Below, in pieces: positions 43,101 through 54,494 of a stretch of 64,000 nucleotides of DNA; the stretch's first letter is position 1; the number at the start of each line of letters is the position of its first letter. The position numbers and the translations under genes are program-made. The notes beneath the pieces are model-generated. The model searched no databases. It saw nothing but the letters and a program-made list of their open reading frames with translations, and had not been told where the DNA came from. The stretch lies in contig OX352765.1 in the NCBI GenBank assembly GCA_947095585.1, positions 79,251,875-79,315,874 on the forward strand. Direction: 5' to 3'. This DNA comes from Nephrocerus scutellatus. Taxonomy: Eukaryota > Arthropoda > Insecta > Diptera > Pipunculidae.

Positions 43101-43349
43101 TATAAAAAAAGGCGCTCACACAATACACAATATATAACATGCACTTAGCAACATGCAATATGCAATAAGCAGTGTGTCCACTAATTCGTCAAGGATAATT
43201 TGGATAATTATTCTTGGGTATATTCCAAGACAATAATCGTTCTACGGTAACGGTCTATCTCTAATATTTACATCATTTATCGGGGATTAAAGAAAAAGCT
43301 AACTTTGGTGTACACTGACCGATAGTAAAGGAAATGGCCCTGTTAGTAC
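43101..43349. other. Unassigned DNA
   Basis: No gene recognised between the Helitron end and the RTE-like 3' end. Confidence 0.3.
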
Positions 43350-45240
43350 TAGTGGTTTGTACGGGTGCCCCCGACTTCGGGGTCCGATAACCGGTGTCCG
43401 GTCCTGGCCTCCGAAAAAAAGTCTCTCCACCGGTCCCGATTTCGACCCGATGTCATCCAGTTTGGCATCACTAATCTCTGGGCGTCCTGATCTACGCCAT
43501 CCTTCCGGCGTAAGCTTGGTCGGCTTCGCTGTCGTATTTCATAACTCCTACTGCAAGGGACTTTCCGAGCAGGATCCTCTTCGCTCATGAGAGCTAGGTG
43601 TCCTGCCCACCGGCAGCGTATATAATGGAATTAGAATCATAAGTGCTAAATTAGTTGCATACTTTTAGGCTAAGACTATTAGCGTACCAAAAATAAGTAA
43701 CTAAATCATAGGAGGCTTTAAATTCTATAAAAGGATCGTGTAGTGAGTTTTTATCCATCAGCCGCCTAATGGTGTAAATTTAATCAGGTTTTGATTTGCC
43801 TTGGATGAAGCCACACTGGTATGTACCAATGATGACTTTAGCGTATTGAAGGATATTGGAGAAAATCTTATACGCGGTACTCAACAACGTAATACCACGA
43901 TAATTGCTGCAGGTTGTGATATCTCCTTTCTTATGTATGGGGCACAGGATGTCTCTTCACCAGTCTTTGGCATCGTTTTTTCCTTCCATACTTGCACGGA
44001 TACGGTCATTGGTAGAGCCTCCAATTCCTCAATCAGCAGGCAATTTAGCAACTCATGAAAGTGCTCTTCCCATCGCTCTAACATGCCTTTGAGATCGGTG
44101 ATCAGATTACCATCTTTGTCTTCGCAGTATGTGCAACGCGGTGTATATTGCGTCATACCGCGGACTCTTTGGTAAAACTTCTGTGCTTGTTGCGGTCCTC
44201 GCTCTCTCTTCTGTTCTAGGTCAAATATATTGATAAATAAATAAATATTTTATTATTATTATAACTTGAAAATGTTCGACTTTCGCCTTGAACTTAGTAC
44301 CGACTTATTCGTGATCAACCACTGTTCACACGAAACCCTTCTCCACTTCAGTCCTTAGGTGGATCTGCGTCTACAAGCTGCCAGTTTCTGGATGGCTTCG
44401 AATGTTGGTATCTTCCAATGGATTTCGGATTGTCCTCCAAGGTGGCTCTCTTTCGCCGATGAACTATTTTTTTTTTATATTCTGAGCACTTTATATTCAT
44501 CTTCGCGTGCACGCGTTCTATGAGATCGTTGCATTTCTCGGTACGCAACATTCTTACGTTCAGTCATAAGCTTATATTCGTCATCAAACCAGTCATTGCT
44601 ATCTCTACGACTACTGCCTATGGTGGAGTCAACAGTACTTATGACAGTATTCTTAAGGCGTGTCCATTTCTCTTCTGCGCTCAACATGTCAGCACCAGCA
44701 CTTACTCTACCGGCCTTTAAAACAAGACATATCCGTATTAACATAACCGTAGTTGTTTTTTGGCTCTTTGTTGCGAATGTCTGCTGTGTTGACTCGAATC
44801 TGATTCGCGGATGCAGTTTTTCTTGACGATGCAGTCCGCGCTCGGAGCACTGTACCAACAAGATAGTGGTCCGAGTCGACGTTGGCACCTCGGTACGTTC
44901 GTACAGTCATCAGGTTCGATTTTTGGCGGCGGTCTATAAACACAGATACCCAGGTGGCTTTGTGGATATTTTTACGTGTACACCTTGCACTCGCAACGAC
45001 CAAATTATTGTGTGCTGCCATCTCTATGAGCCGTTGTCGTTTGACATAGGTGTAAGCTATATATGCCAATGTTCTGCCTGCATACTGGCTCCCTAACTAT
45101 TTTGGCATTCATATCCACCAGAAGAATTTTTAACTTCATACTGAAGACAGGCATGGTGTTCCCGTTAGACTGACTCTTCTTCTTCTCTTTCATCATTCAT
45201 TTTTTCATTGGAGGATAATTACCAGAGGTCACTACGTCGA
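43350..45240 (-). pseudogene. RTE-like retrotransposon, internally deleted, in the duplicon of collagen copy 3
   Basis: Minus strand, from 5' to 3': an endonuclease part (VRTYRGANVDSDHYLVGTVL, the SDH catalytic motif present, about 44900) and a linker with WFDDEYKLMTERKNVAYREM (44640-44560). Then come GNLITDLKGMLERWEEHF (44110-44060), the start of RT with the YKIFS-type block (about 43860), a deletion removing the rest of RT, and the C-terminal end with MPNWMTSGRNRDRWRDFF (43450-43400). This is the most complete of the family here and shows the domain order endonuclease-RT. No functional ORF. Confidence 0.75.
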
Positions 45241-45252
45241 GGTTTCCACCAC

Positions 45253-45355
45253 TTTCCACTTCAACCAGTCAGAGATAGTTACGGCCACCTACAATTCTGG
45301 AGCAATCTGTGTTATTCGCCCTATTCTGCTGATGGCTGACCGCCAGTTTGTGTAA
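45253..45355 (-). repeat. 95-bp LOA 3'-end segment, copy 3
   Basis: Nearly identical to 33478-33570 and in the same position relative to the collagen-like gene. It was therefore duplicated with it. Confidence 0.7.
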
Positions 45356-45909
45356 TTAGTAGTGCCGTAATAATTATTTTAGATAGAAATAAGATAGAAA
45401 TCTTGTAGGCATTACAAGTTCGATATGTTTGCGCTCCCTGTAATTTTTTTCTATCAAATGCCAACGCCACATTGTAGTTTTTATTTTCTTTAAACTAAGA
45501 ACAACTCTTTATGTTTAATTCAATCGATCCAATCGATCAACATATCAACACCGTTACATAATAATCAACACAATATGCTAATGCATACACGCGACTATGC
45601 ATATCAGTTGGCTAATTTGATGACTCATTTATAGATTATCTTCTTCCATACCATTAGATTTACTATAGATGCAGGCAGGTATGCTAAGATATTGACATAC
45701 TCGTAAACCTTTTTAAATTCTGGAAAACCAATGCAATAAAATCATAATCATAATCTCATAGTAAAGAGAGTGGGAAAAAGGTGAAGGACACCAATGCTAC
45801 CTACATGAACATGAACATCGAAATTGTGGTTTTAATCGCTCTTTTATTGAGGTAATAAAAAAGTCGTAAAAATCTGGAAAAACTTTAAAATGTTGGACTT
45901 TTTCCGGAG

Positions 45910-45918
45910 TATATAAAG
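45910..45918 (+). promoter_or_regulatory. TATA box of collagen-like gene 3
   Basis: TATATAAAG, closer to consensus than in copies 1 and 2, 47 bp upstream of the start codon. Confidence 0.7.
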
Positions 45919-45956
45919 ATGGGGAAAAGCCGAGTAACAACAGACTGGACAGAACC

Positions 45957-46957
45957 ATGAAGACTTTTGTTGGTATTTTGTTCGGTAAGTTTTATCGAAT
46001 GAAGTTTGACAATAAAGTTTTCGTTTTTTTTTTTCTTTTATAATTCGGTTTCTATGTTTGGTTTGTTTCTTTGCAGTTGCTCTTGCTGTTGCATTCATTA
46101 CTGCAACTGACCTGTCCGAAGAGGAAGACGAGATATCTTTTTTTGATAGCTTTGAAACACTTGAATACGTTAACTGCACTTGTCCTCCAGGACCACCTGG
46201 TCCACGAGGCCCAGATGGTGTTAAAGGACCAGATGGTGATCGTGGTGACAGAGGTCCAAAAGGCGATATAGGGGAATTCCTTGTACTAGTACCCGGACCA
46301 CCCGGAACACTCGGAGCACCAGGAACTCCTGGACAAGCCGGAACACATGGAAAACCCGGGGCACCAGGAACACTAGGTTTAAATGGTACAATCGGACCAG
46401 CCGGAAAACCCGGACAAGACGGAAAACACGGAAAAGACGGAAAAGATGGCTTAGTGGGGCCATCCGGCCCAACTGGACCAGCCGGAAAACCCGGTTCACA
46501 GGGACCACCAGGTATGCAAGTTACCGGACCACGCGGACCTATGGGTCTACCTAGAGAGAAAGGAACAAGCGGACTAGCCGGATTACCCGGACCGCCAGGA
46601 CCACAAGGACAAATGGGGTCTATAGGAACAAAGGGAACAGATGGTACGCGTGGTATTCCCGGAACACCAGGAAACCCCGGAGCACCTGGTAAATTAGGAG
46701 TAACTGGTGCAGTCGGACCAGCTGGAAACCCCGGGAAGGATGGATTAGCGGGACCATCCGGTCCATTAGGACCACCTGGTCCACCTGGTGGTTTAACTGG
46801 ATTTATTGTAAATGGTCTAATTGGGCCTTCCGGTTCACCTGGAGAGAAAGGATCAAGTGGAGTACCTGGTCCGCCGGGACCAAAAGGAGAAATAGGACCA
46901 ACCGGAGAAAAAGGAGAACCTGGCAGAGATGGAGCAACAGTACCAGTAAGTGGTTAG
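45957..46957 (+). CDS. Secreted collagen-like protein, copy 3 (302 aa)
   Basis: Two exons, 45957-45984 and 46077-46957, with a 92-nt phase-1 intron at the same position as copy 2. Signal peptide residues 1-19 (MKTFVGILFVALAVAFITA), the same acidic SEEED linker, VNCTC at 41-45, then Gly-X-Y to the end. Helix breaks lie at the same places as in copy 2 but with different sequences: EFLVLVPG, GMQVTG and FIVNGLIG. One triplet context is altered (GLPREKG where copy 2 has GTPGEKG), losing one Gly. The C-terminus is GRDGATVPVSG, longer than copy 2. Role unknown; likely an extracellular structural or gland-secreted product. AATAAA at 47136. Confidence 0.88.
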
Positions 46958-47354
46958 GTTATTGGTAAAGGATTTCTGGGTCTATTAGTAGGGGGAAAAA
47001 TAAACCTTGTTAATGAGTTTGGTTAATGGACTATTTTATTTCAAAAATTGAATATTCGTATGGTTATAGCCGTGTACCAAGAAAACTTCATATATTTTAT
47101 AATTATTGAAGTGTTATAAAACTTAAACTAAATTAAATAAAAATGACGCAACCAACAAAGTTGATGTTGAAACTTTGGATTTTCGAGTCATTACCCAAAA
47201 TAGAAAATTATTTATTAAGAGGTTACAAAACGCAGACGGGATCGACACGATGACTTCTTCTTATTTTTTTTTTTGAATAGCTAGCGAAAAAGCTATTGTG
47301 AATTCACACAGTGAGTTGTCTATGAGCTTCGGTTTTAAATGCCTGTGGATCATA

Positions 47355-47624
47355 ATAACAATATTCGGCGCGACAGACCGTTCCGGTCCAAGGCCTTACT
47401 TCTCGAGACCATTTGTGTTGTCCAGGTATACACAACTTGAAGGGACCTACAATTTAAGGACAGATCCGAACGGCGAATTGAGAAGCTTTCCGTGACAAGT
47501 TATTACTCTCGGAACGTTTGTCACCCATTCGCGAGATGTGGAACACTGTGGAAAATACTTTGGGTGTTACTGCGATTCGAACTCAGTAGCCATGCACTTT
47601 TCCACTGAGACACGGCGCCCACGG
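47355..47624 (-). mobile_element. tRNA-derived SINE copy
   Basis: The 270-bp insertion reads on the minus strand and is flanked by a perfect 12-bp duplication, CTGTGGATCATA (47343-47354 and 47625-47636). The body matches 16691-16985 almost throughout (GTCTCAGTGG A-box region, TAATAACTTGTCACGGAAAG, CCTTGGACCGGAACGGTCTG). The tRNA-like part has a small deletion before the B box, and the tail is a short ATT-rich run. Confidence 0.85.
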
Positions 47625-47749
47625 CTGTGGATCATAGTGAAGTGGAAAGACAGAGCTTTGCAGACCATTCCACATATGGGTTTTTTGGCTAAACAACCTA
47701 TACCTGAACGTCAGAAGATGGGCTTTAGGGTAAACTGCTGAGCATTTAA

Positions 47750-48420
47750 TGCGCCATGAGTATTGCGGTTGAATTCAAGGAGAGGTGGCATGCAGCTGGC
47801 TAATACTCTTGAGCACCGCTGGTAGACGAAGCGATAAAACATTGACAAGCAGGAAACGTTCATGCGGTGTTCAAGTGAATCTATTGATTTCGCTATATTT
47901 GCGTCACCGATAAGTATTATCGCGCGGTTTTGAATTCCGTCTAGCTAATGCAAGGTAGTTTTAGGCGCACCAGACCAGATATAGCAATTGTACTCAAGTT
48001 TAGGGCGAATAAATGCCTTGTAGATAGTAGCCAGATCAGAGGGAGTGAAATATTTCTTGCACCGGGTTAGAAAACCTAAACATTTCGCAGCATTTTTGGC
48101 GACGGTAAATACATATGTGGTCATTCCAACGAAGCTTGTCGTTAAGGGGCACATACCGAGAAATGTGAGATTTTCAGTTTCTTCGATGCAAGTGCCATTC
48201 ATGGATAAAGGCATGCGATTTAGGATACGCTTAGGGTTTTGGAAGCATTCAATTCTACTCGATTGTTTTCTCTCCAATTTACTATGCTGGCCGGGTCAGA
48301 ATTGAACGTACTTAAGATACGCAGTTAATTGAGTTCCACATGAGAATTGAAGAAGCTGAGATGACTGTCGTCAGTGAAAGAGTGAATTGGACTAGAAGAT
48401 GTGAACAAGAGAGCATTAAT
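47750..48420 (-). pseudogene. Jockey/CR1-group non-LTR fragment
   Basis: Minus-strand frame 48277-47945 carries AKNAAKCLGFLTRCKKYF, TPSDLATIYKAFIRPKLEYN and IWSGAPKTTL, the region after the RT catalytic box. A SFTDDSHLSFF block (about 48390) corresponds to the catalytic FADD with Ala changed to Thr. Truncated and inactive. Confidence 0.7.
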
Positions 48421-48572
48421 AAAAAACAGCCGATAAAAATTTAAATTTTTCTTCTAAGTTCACTAATAATTCCAAGAAAATAATTGAAGAAAATCGGGTA
48501 CTTTTTTATACAATTTTGATGGGTGCACCCCGGGGACCTAAATTTTACAAAAAGTATTGTCCATCGGAGATG
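48421..48572 (-). repeat. Dispersed 125-bp-period repeat, copy G
   Basis: One unit in reverse complement (TCTCCGATGGACAATACTTT, AAATTTAGGTCCCCGGGG, CCGATTTTCTTCAATTATTT and the AAAAATTTAAATTTTTATCG border). It directly abuts the 3' end of the next retroelement. Confidence 0.65.
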
Positions 48573-50600
48573 ATGATTTATGCCCTATATCCCCTTGTGG
48601 GTCCTAGGGCCTCTACTACGCCTATGCGCCATCGCGTGCGGTTCCTGGCAATGAGCTTCAGCTCTCTCCAAGTCTTCCCCGCAATCGTCGTGACTTCTCC
48701 TCAACTGTTCTGCGCCATGTATTTCTTGGACGACCCGTTCTTCTACCATCCTGATATAACGGATTTCATTGCATTGCGAAGTTTGCTATGGAACTGTCGC
48801 CTTTTCGGAGTGTATGACCAATCCGTTCCCATACAACAGCACAGATTCAACATTTGAGCGGAATAGTCGCATCTTGCTGTTTAAGCTGATCGCATTGCTT
48901 CGTCATATCATGGACAATATTCCAAACACTGATTTTGCTTTGCCGATTCGGTTGACAATATCCTGTTCGGTTCCACCTTCGGTCGAGACAATATTCCCAA
49001 GATATTGGAAACTCCATTTGCCTCCCTCTCCACATTTGTTGTCATTTGGTGCAGCTCCTGTGTGCATAATCCTGTGTGAGAGTATACAAATGTCGTCAGC
49101 GTAGTCCAGATATTTGAGTTGAGATGTAAGAGTCCAACGAATTCCTCCGTTTCCAGTAGATAAAGCTGCGCGAAGTACATCGCTAATCACCAACAAAAAA
49201 AGTATCGGCGATAGAACGCAACCTTGTCGTCGTACCCCACTTAGGATCTCGAATTCCTCTGACAGCTTTCCTCTATGCAACACATGAGATTTAAAGCCAT
49301 CATAGGTTGTGTTAATAATAACTATTAGTTTATCGGGTATACCTCTCCTGCGCAAGGTGAGCCAGATTAACTATCTGTTGACACCGTCAAACGCCTTCTC
49401 AAAATCGATGAACAGCAGGTGCAGTGGTGACCGGAATTCAACGCACTGTTCAATAATGATCCGCAGGGTGTTCATGTGGTCAACACAGGAGGATTCAGTG
49501 CGTAAACCTGCTTGTTCGGCTTCGAGTGTATCTTCCAGATGTTCCTTAATTCGCTCAAGTACTACTTTGGCTATTACCTTTGGTTCTGCAGGAAGAACGC
49601 AAATGCCTCTCCAGTTTTCGCACTCCATTAGACTATCTTTTTTAGGGAGCTTGACAATCATTCCCTTCTTCCACTCGTCGGGGAAACTTTCTGCCTCCCA
49701 ATCTCTCTTTATAAGAGTATATAAAGGCTCTGCTGATGCGGCACGCAGAAGCTCTGCGGGTATATCATCTAGTCCTACCGATTTGTTGGTATTTAGTGCG
49801 TTGATTGCGGTAGCGATCTCATCTTTACTGGGAGTTGAGGTGCGAATTCGGGAAGCTCCGTTTGATTTGGGTGCATATCGTTAGCAAATACACGGTTAAT
49901 GACCGTAGAGAAATGCTCCTTCCATCGCTTGAGCTGATCCTCATCTGAAACGAGTACGGCACCATCTAGGCCTTTCACCGGATATTGGCTAGAGCGGTGA
50001 CCACCTCTCAGCTCTTTGGTGATTCTGTAAACGGTTCTGCTATCGCACCTGCTCGCTGCTTCCTCTGCTTCTGAGTTCAGGTTGTTAATATAATTACGTT
50101 TGTCACGCCTTACACTACGATGCACTACTCTCATGTTGCTTCGATACAGGCGCTCTAGCTTGATCCTTCCTGCTGCTGGGGTATCTATAATACGAGCTTT
50201 TAGTAGCTTACGCTCTTCAATCCGCCTCCAGGTATCTTCGAAAAGCCACGTGCTGTGCCTTGCCTGGCTTCTACCAACAATACTTTTCGCTCCAGATGTG
50301 AAAACATTCTTCACAGCCTTCCAATGTTCCTGTATGGTTGTCGGCAGTGAGCTGCTGATTGCTTTCACTCCTTGCGATAAATGTTCGTTTAATTGTTGGT
50401 GTACTGAGGGAATCTTTAGCCGGTCGATGTTATACCTAGGGATTCGGATGATAATACGGTTTCTTTGAACTGATGCAGTACGTAACTGGACAGTAGCTAC
50501 CATAAGGTGATGATCCCGTACCATACCAATGTCGGCTTCTCGTCTGTTTCGGACCTGTTTCACGTTGGGGATTGGTACTCTCCCACGTCGAACCATCTTA
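48573..50600 (-). pseudogene. RTE-like non-LTR retrotransposon family B, copy 1
   Basis: On the minus strand: the end of an endonuclease domain (DIGMVRDHHLMVATVQLRTA, 50530-50470); a long linker (50450-49900) with a WKEHFSTVINR block (49930-49890); RT with IVKLPKKDSLMECENWRGIC (49660-49600), HLLFIDFEKAFDGVNR (49420-49371), GVRRQGCVLSPILFLLVI (49250-49190) and LDYADDICILSHR (about 49110-49070, catalytic YADD intact). The 3' end has an ATC-type tail. GVRQGC has one inserted Arg codon. Several frameshifts. It shares all landmarks with the copy at 60.5-62.7 kb. Clade name is tentative. Confidence 0.75.
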
Positions 50601-51029
50601 CTTCATTCACTCCCACTATGTCCAAATTTTATCGAAGAAATTCACGTTCCAGTGGAAGAAATCTGGCATTTTGAGGTCCTTCAATCCCTGAGTCAAGGAG
50701 CGTCCTCACAATCCAGAAACCAATCTTAGTCCGGGTACAATAGCCAAAAGTCGTCATTATTCGTTCATTACTTATCCGAGGCGTTGTGTCGGTTTCAGTA
50801 GCGGGCATTTTTCGGTACCGCAGGACGCTAACCCACGTAACCTAGACTAGAAACGATAGACCGTTCGCACTTGCAGTTTTATCCTACATATATAAGGATT
50901 TATACACATAGTTGCCCGGGGACCACCACTACGAGGTAGAGCAAGCACTACATCGCGAACTTGATTGTTGCGCTACTGGCCCAAACCAAGTTTTGAGCAG
51001 TCATTAGTTTCCCGATCAATCGCAATGCA
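50601..51029. other. Unassigned DNA
   Basis: No gene recognised. Confidence 0.3.
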
Positions 51030-51205
51030 GATCCTTCGGAGATACACATGCGTATAAAATTTTAATAATTTGAATTGAATTGAATTTGAATTTGCCGGGA
51101 CCCGATCACTTCCAATTTTTTACAAAAAGTGTTGTCAATCGGAGATAAAATTTTAAGAAAATCTGGTACTCTTTTTTTTAAAATTTGTATGGGTGGGAAA
51201 GAATG
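51030..51205 (-). repeat. Dispersed 125-bp-period repeat, copy H
   Basis: Reverse-complement units with ACCAGATTTTCTTAAAATTT, CGATTGACAACACTTTTTGT and TTGGAAGTGATCGGGTCCC. A short GAATT-rich stretch lies inside. Confidence 0.6.
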
Positions 51206-51976
51206 GATGTTGGTGGTATGGGTCGGTACGAAGAAGTTGACGACGGCTCGCCTTTTTGGCTATGGGCTGGACAAAGGCTGCTCTCCAAATTTCTCAGAAA
51301 GAGTCCAGAAGAATAGGATAGATGAAAAAGCTTACGCAATTGCCAGCTTGGAAGAACACCTCTTCAGAGCTAATGGTTTAGTGGATTTGTGAGTGTTGAG
51401 ATCGTTCAAAACTCTAGCAACTACACGAGTACGAATGTAAATTTCTGAGTCGATTGGAAATCTTTCTAAGATCGGTATCAAGATTTCAATGGATATGAAG
51501 TTGAACTCTTTGCCGATAACAATTATCAGTGCATCAACGAATCACCGAAAGGGTAAATGGAGGTCTATCATCGAGCTCGCGAACTAATGTAAGAGGCAGC
51601 TGCAAGGCACAGCGTGGGCTTGCAAATTTTGGGATAGGAGAAGGAAAGAAAGTGTTGTGTGGTGGATGGAGTACGGTTCACACCCGAGCACTCACAAACT
51701 GAAATATTGTGCTTATAAACCCACATTGTTGGCTCTACATCTTGATTACTTCATACTTCAACTCAACCGTACATGTGAATACAGCCGTATACGGCAACTG
51801 CATATCACATGTACAGCATCGTATAAAGTGTACTTGTAATCATGATGAGCAGTTAGGTGAGAAAAATTCGTGCTCTTTTGGACACACCGGGAATGGAACC
51901 CGTTGTACTCCGAGCGGGAGCCAATGGTTCTTACCAGTGCACCACCGACACTGACATATATATGACTGTATATACA
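51206..51976. other. Unassigned DNA, possibly the 5' flank or LTR of the BEL element
   Basis: No gene recognised. If the BEL element at 52.2-58.2 kb had a 5' LTR it should lie here, but I found no matching sequence on the other side. Confidence 0.3.
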
Positions 51977-52155
51977 TGGGCTCGGTGGAAAAGCGCATGG
52001 CTACTATGCAGGGGTTCAAATGTGACCAACGTTCCGGGAGTAATAACTTGTCACGGAAAGCTTCTCAATTCGGATCCGGCCTTAAATTGTAGGTCCCTTC
52101 AATTTGTGTCCAAAAAATTACATGCACATTGCACAACACAAATGGTCGCGAGACC
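51977..52155 (+). mobile_element. SINE fragment, internally deleted
   Basis: It begins GGCTCGGTGGAAAAGCGCAT (A-box region), lacks most of the tRNA-like T arm, then continues TAATAACTTGTCACGGAAAG, TAGGTCCCTTCAATTTGTGT and ACAACACAAATGGTCGCGAG. No tail or target duplication visible. Confidence 0.7.
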
Positions 52156-52243
52156 GTAAACTCTTCAAATCAATGTGTGAATTACAAAGGTTACTATTGC
52201 AATATTTGCTGGAGAATATCAATATTGGCCATCTTTCCACGAC

Positions 52244-53203
52244 TTGTTTACGACAACGGTTCATAATAATAGAAATCTTAGTAACGTACACAAATTTCAG
52301 ATTCTAAGTGGGTTGTTGAAGGGTGATGCAGCGTTACTGATTCGCGATATTAATATCACTGACGCCAACAACACAGATGCGTGGGATAGGCTCTGTAAGC
52401 GATACAACAAGCTTAATCCCATAATCCATTCATACATACAATCGTTCTTTGATGAAAAATCTTCTCAGCAGGCAAATGGCTAAGGAGTATAGCGGAACAC
52501 GCCGATGAGGCCGTTCGTGGACTACGAGCATAGGTTTCCGATGCCGAGATGCATGATCCCTGGCTGACTTACATTATGCTATCAAAGTTGGATAACGAAT
52601 CAAGGCAGATTTGGGCAAAACATTCAATCGACAAAGGCTTTCCATTATTCAGCGAATTAATTGAGTTTTTAAATTTGAGATGCGATGCCTTGGAAGTATA
52701 TGAGCCAAGTATTAAGAAATCAATAACAACAAGAAAACCATCTGACTGGTACTGCAGTTTGTGCAGTCTGCAAGGGTTCACATCTCGTTTATAGATGTAC
52801 TACCTTCAAAAACATGTTGTCAGAATCCTGCAGTGACTAAACTGCAACTGTTTGCGCAAGGGTCACATTAGCAGCAATTGGTACAATAAGACATGCTGTC
52901 TCATCTCCAACAAACGTCATCACACCTTACTGCATGATTGCTACCTGAAACTTGCTCTATTGTCCGCAGATCCAAAATCAATCAAAAAGCATTACACTTG
53001 TAGTGATGACTCATCAAGTTGGAATGAAACTGAGATTACACCTATCAAATCAGATACACTTGCCGCAGTATTCGAAAATGGGCAACAAACCGTATTACAT
53101 ACATTGTATGAAATTCACAATACCATTCTGCCGACAGCGGAAATACATATGCACAGGTCAACTCCATCTAGCAAGAATACTGCTTGACTCAGACTCGTCT
53201 TGA
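52244..53203 (+). pseudogene. BEL Gag and protease start, frameshifted
   Basis: 52244-52483 encodes FQILSGLLKGDAALLIRDIN and AWDRLCKRYNK; 52549-52794 encodes WLTYIMLSKLDNESRQIWAK and FSELIEFLNLRCDALE. Both are signatures of the Gag domain of BEL/Pao elements (DUF1759). A zinc-knuckle-like segment ends in KRHHTLLHDC (52850-52950). The protease active site reads LARILLDSDSS (53170-53203), with Asp where the second Gly of DSGS is expected. Three frames are used. Confidence 0.75.
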
Positions 53204-54494
53204 TGCTTCCCACTTCCCCTACTGGCATTAAATCGATCACTTACGCTGATGATTGCTCTGTTGCTGCCTCCGGTGCAGATGTAAACGAGGTCACACTACC
53301 TGACAGAGCTATCTGAATTTTTCAAGAAAAGGAAACTCCACCTCGCTTCCCAAAAATCACCTGCTACGCTGTACACCTTTTGGACTAAAGAAGTCAAGCT
53401 TTCACTTAACATACGTATTAACAACGAAACTATTCCTACAGTCAATAACCCTAAAATTTTAGGAGTCATATTTGACAACCTCCTTACCTTCTGTAGGCAC
53501 GCAAAAAATATTTGCAGTAAAGTGAACAGTCGTAATATGGTTCCTAGAGCGCTAATCGGAACCGCATGGGTAAAGGACAAAGAAGTCCTTGTGACGACGT
53601 ATAAAGCTATTGGCCGCTCAATTATTAACTACGCCGCCCCCATCTGGACGTCATTTTTAAGTGACACTTAATGGAATAATATCCAGTCCAGGCAAAACAC
53701 AGCCCTTCGCATCGCAACTGGGTGCCACTCCATAACCAACCCTGATCATCTTCATGGCGAAACGTCCATGCTACCCGTCAGGCAACACAATGAACTGTTG
53801 TCAAAACAGTTCTTGTTGGCCTGCCACAACCCCGGACACCCAGTTCACGATATCACTGTCAGTGAGATGCCTTTACGCTGCATACGTCAAGACATCAGGA
53901 TGAACAGAGACTGTATAAACCCAGTCATATCGGCCACCTGGAATCCCGCCACTGTCCGTTCAGCCTCAAATAGTATACACTATAATACAGTCTCTGCAGC
54001 AGTCTCCTCAAGTAAGGTTAACAGTATTCCTTGGTACATATCACCCCCCGCTATAAATAACAGCGAAAAGTATCTGCCTAGGGAAACCCGGACCACCCTG
54101 GCACTGCTACGGTCGGGTTGGTGCCATATACTTCTGAGCTATTAAGCTCGCATTATCACTGGCACCCATACTACCAACCACCTATTTCTTTGCCCCTACA
54201 CCCTACGGATTTGGACGTTGCAGACCTGTGGTCCCACCCTGTTGGCGCGGCCACCTTTTTTTGGCCTGCCAACGTAACTTGATAACTAACACTTCCTTTA
54301 GTTCATCTAATTAGTATTAGAACTTTTATTTTCTATTCGCTTTGCTTCCCATTAGCCTTTAGTTAATTTAAGTACTTTGCGAAATGGAATAAGTTTATTT
54401 GTACAATGAATGAGAGTTTAATGTTTGGAGGGTTTCCTCTTTGTATCGTTTCAGGCTTGGAGTTGCTACAACAACAACAACAACAAAAAAGGGA
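53204..54494 (+). pseudogene. Jockey-type non-LTR insertion in the BEL protease
   Basis: It starts inside RT with ITYADDCSVAASG (catalytic YADD, about 53237). It continues with TVNNPKILGVIFDNLLTF, RSIINYAAPIWTS, GCHSITNPDHLHGETSMLPV and LPRETRTTLALLRSGWC. The 3' UTR follows, and a CAA-repeat/A-rich tail (54467-54490) marks its end. It is 5'-truncated and carries frameshifts. The BEL protease frame resumes immediately after the tail. Confidence 0.8.
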
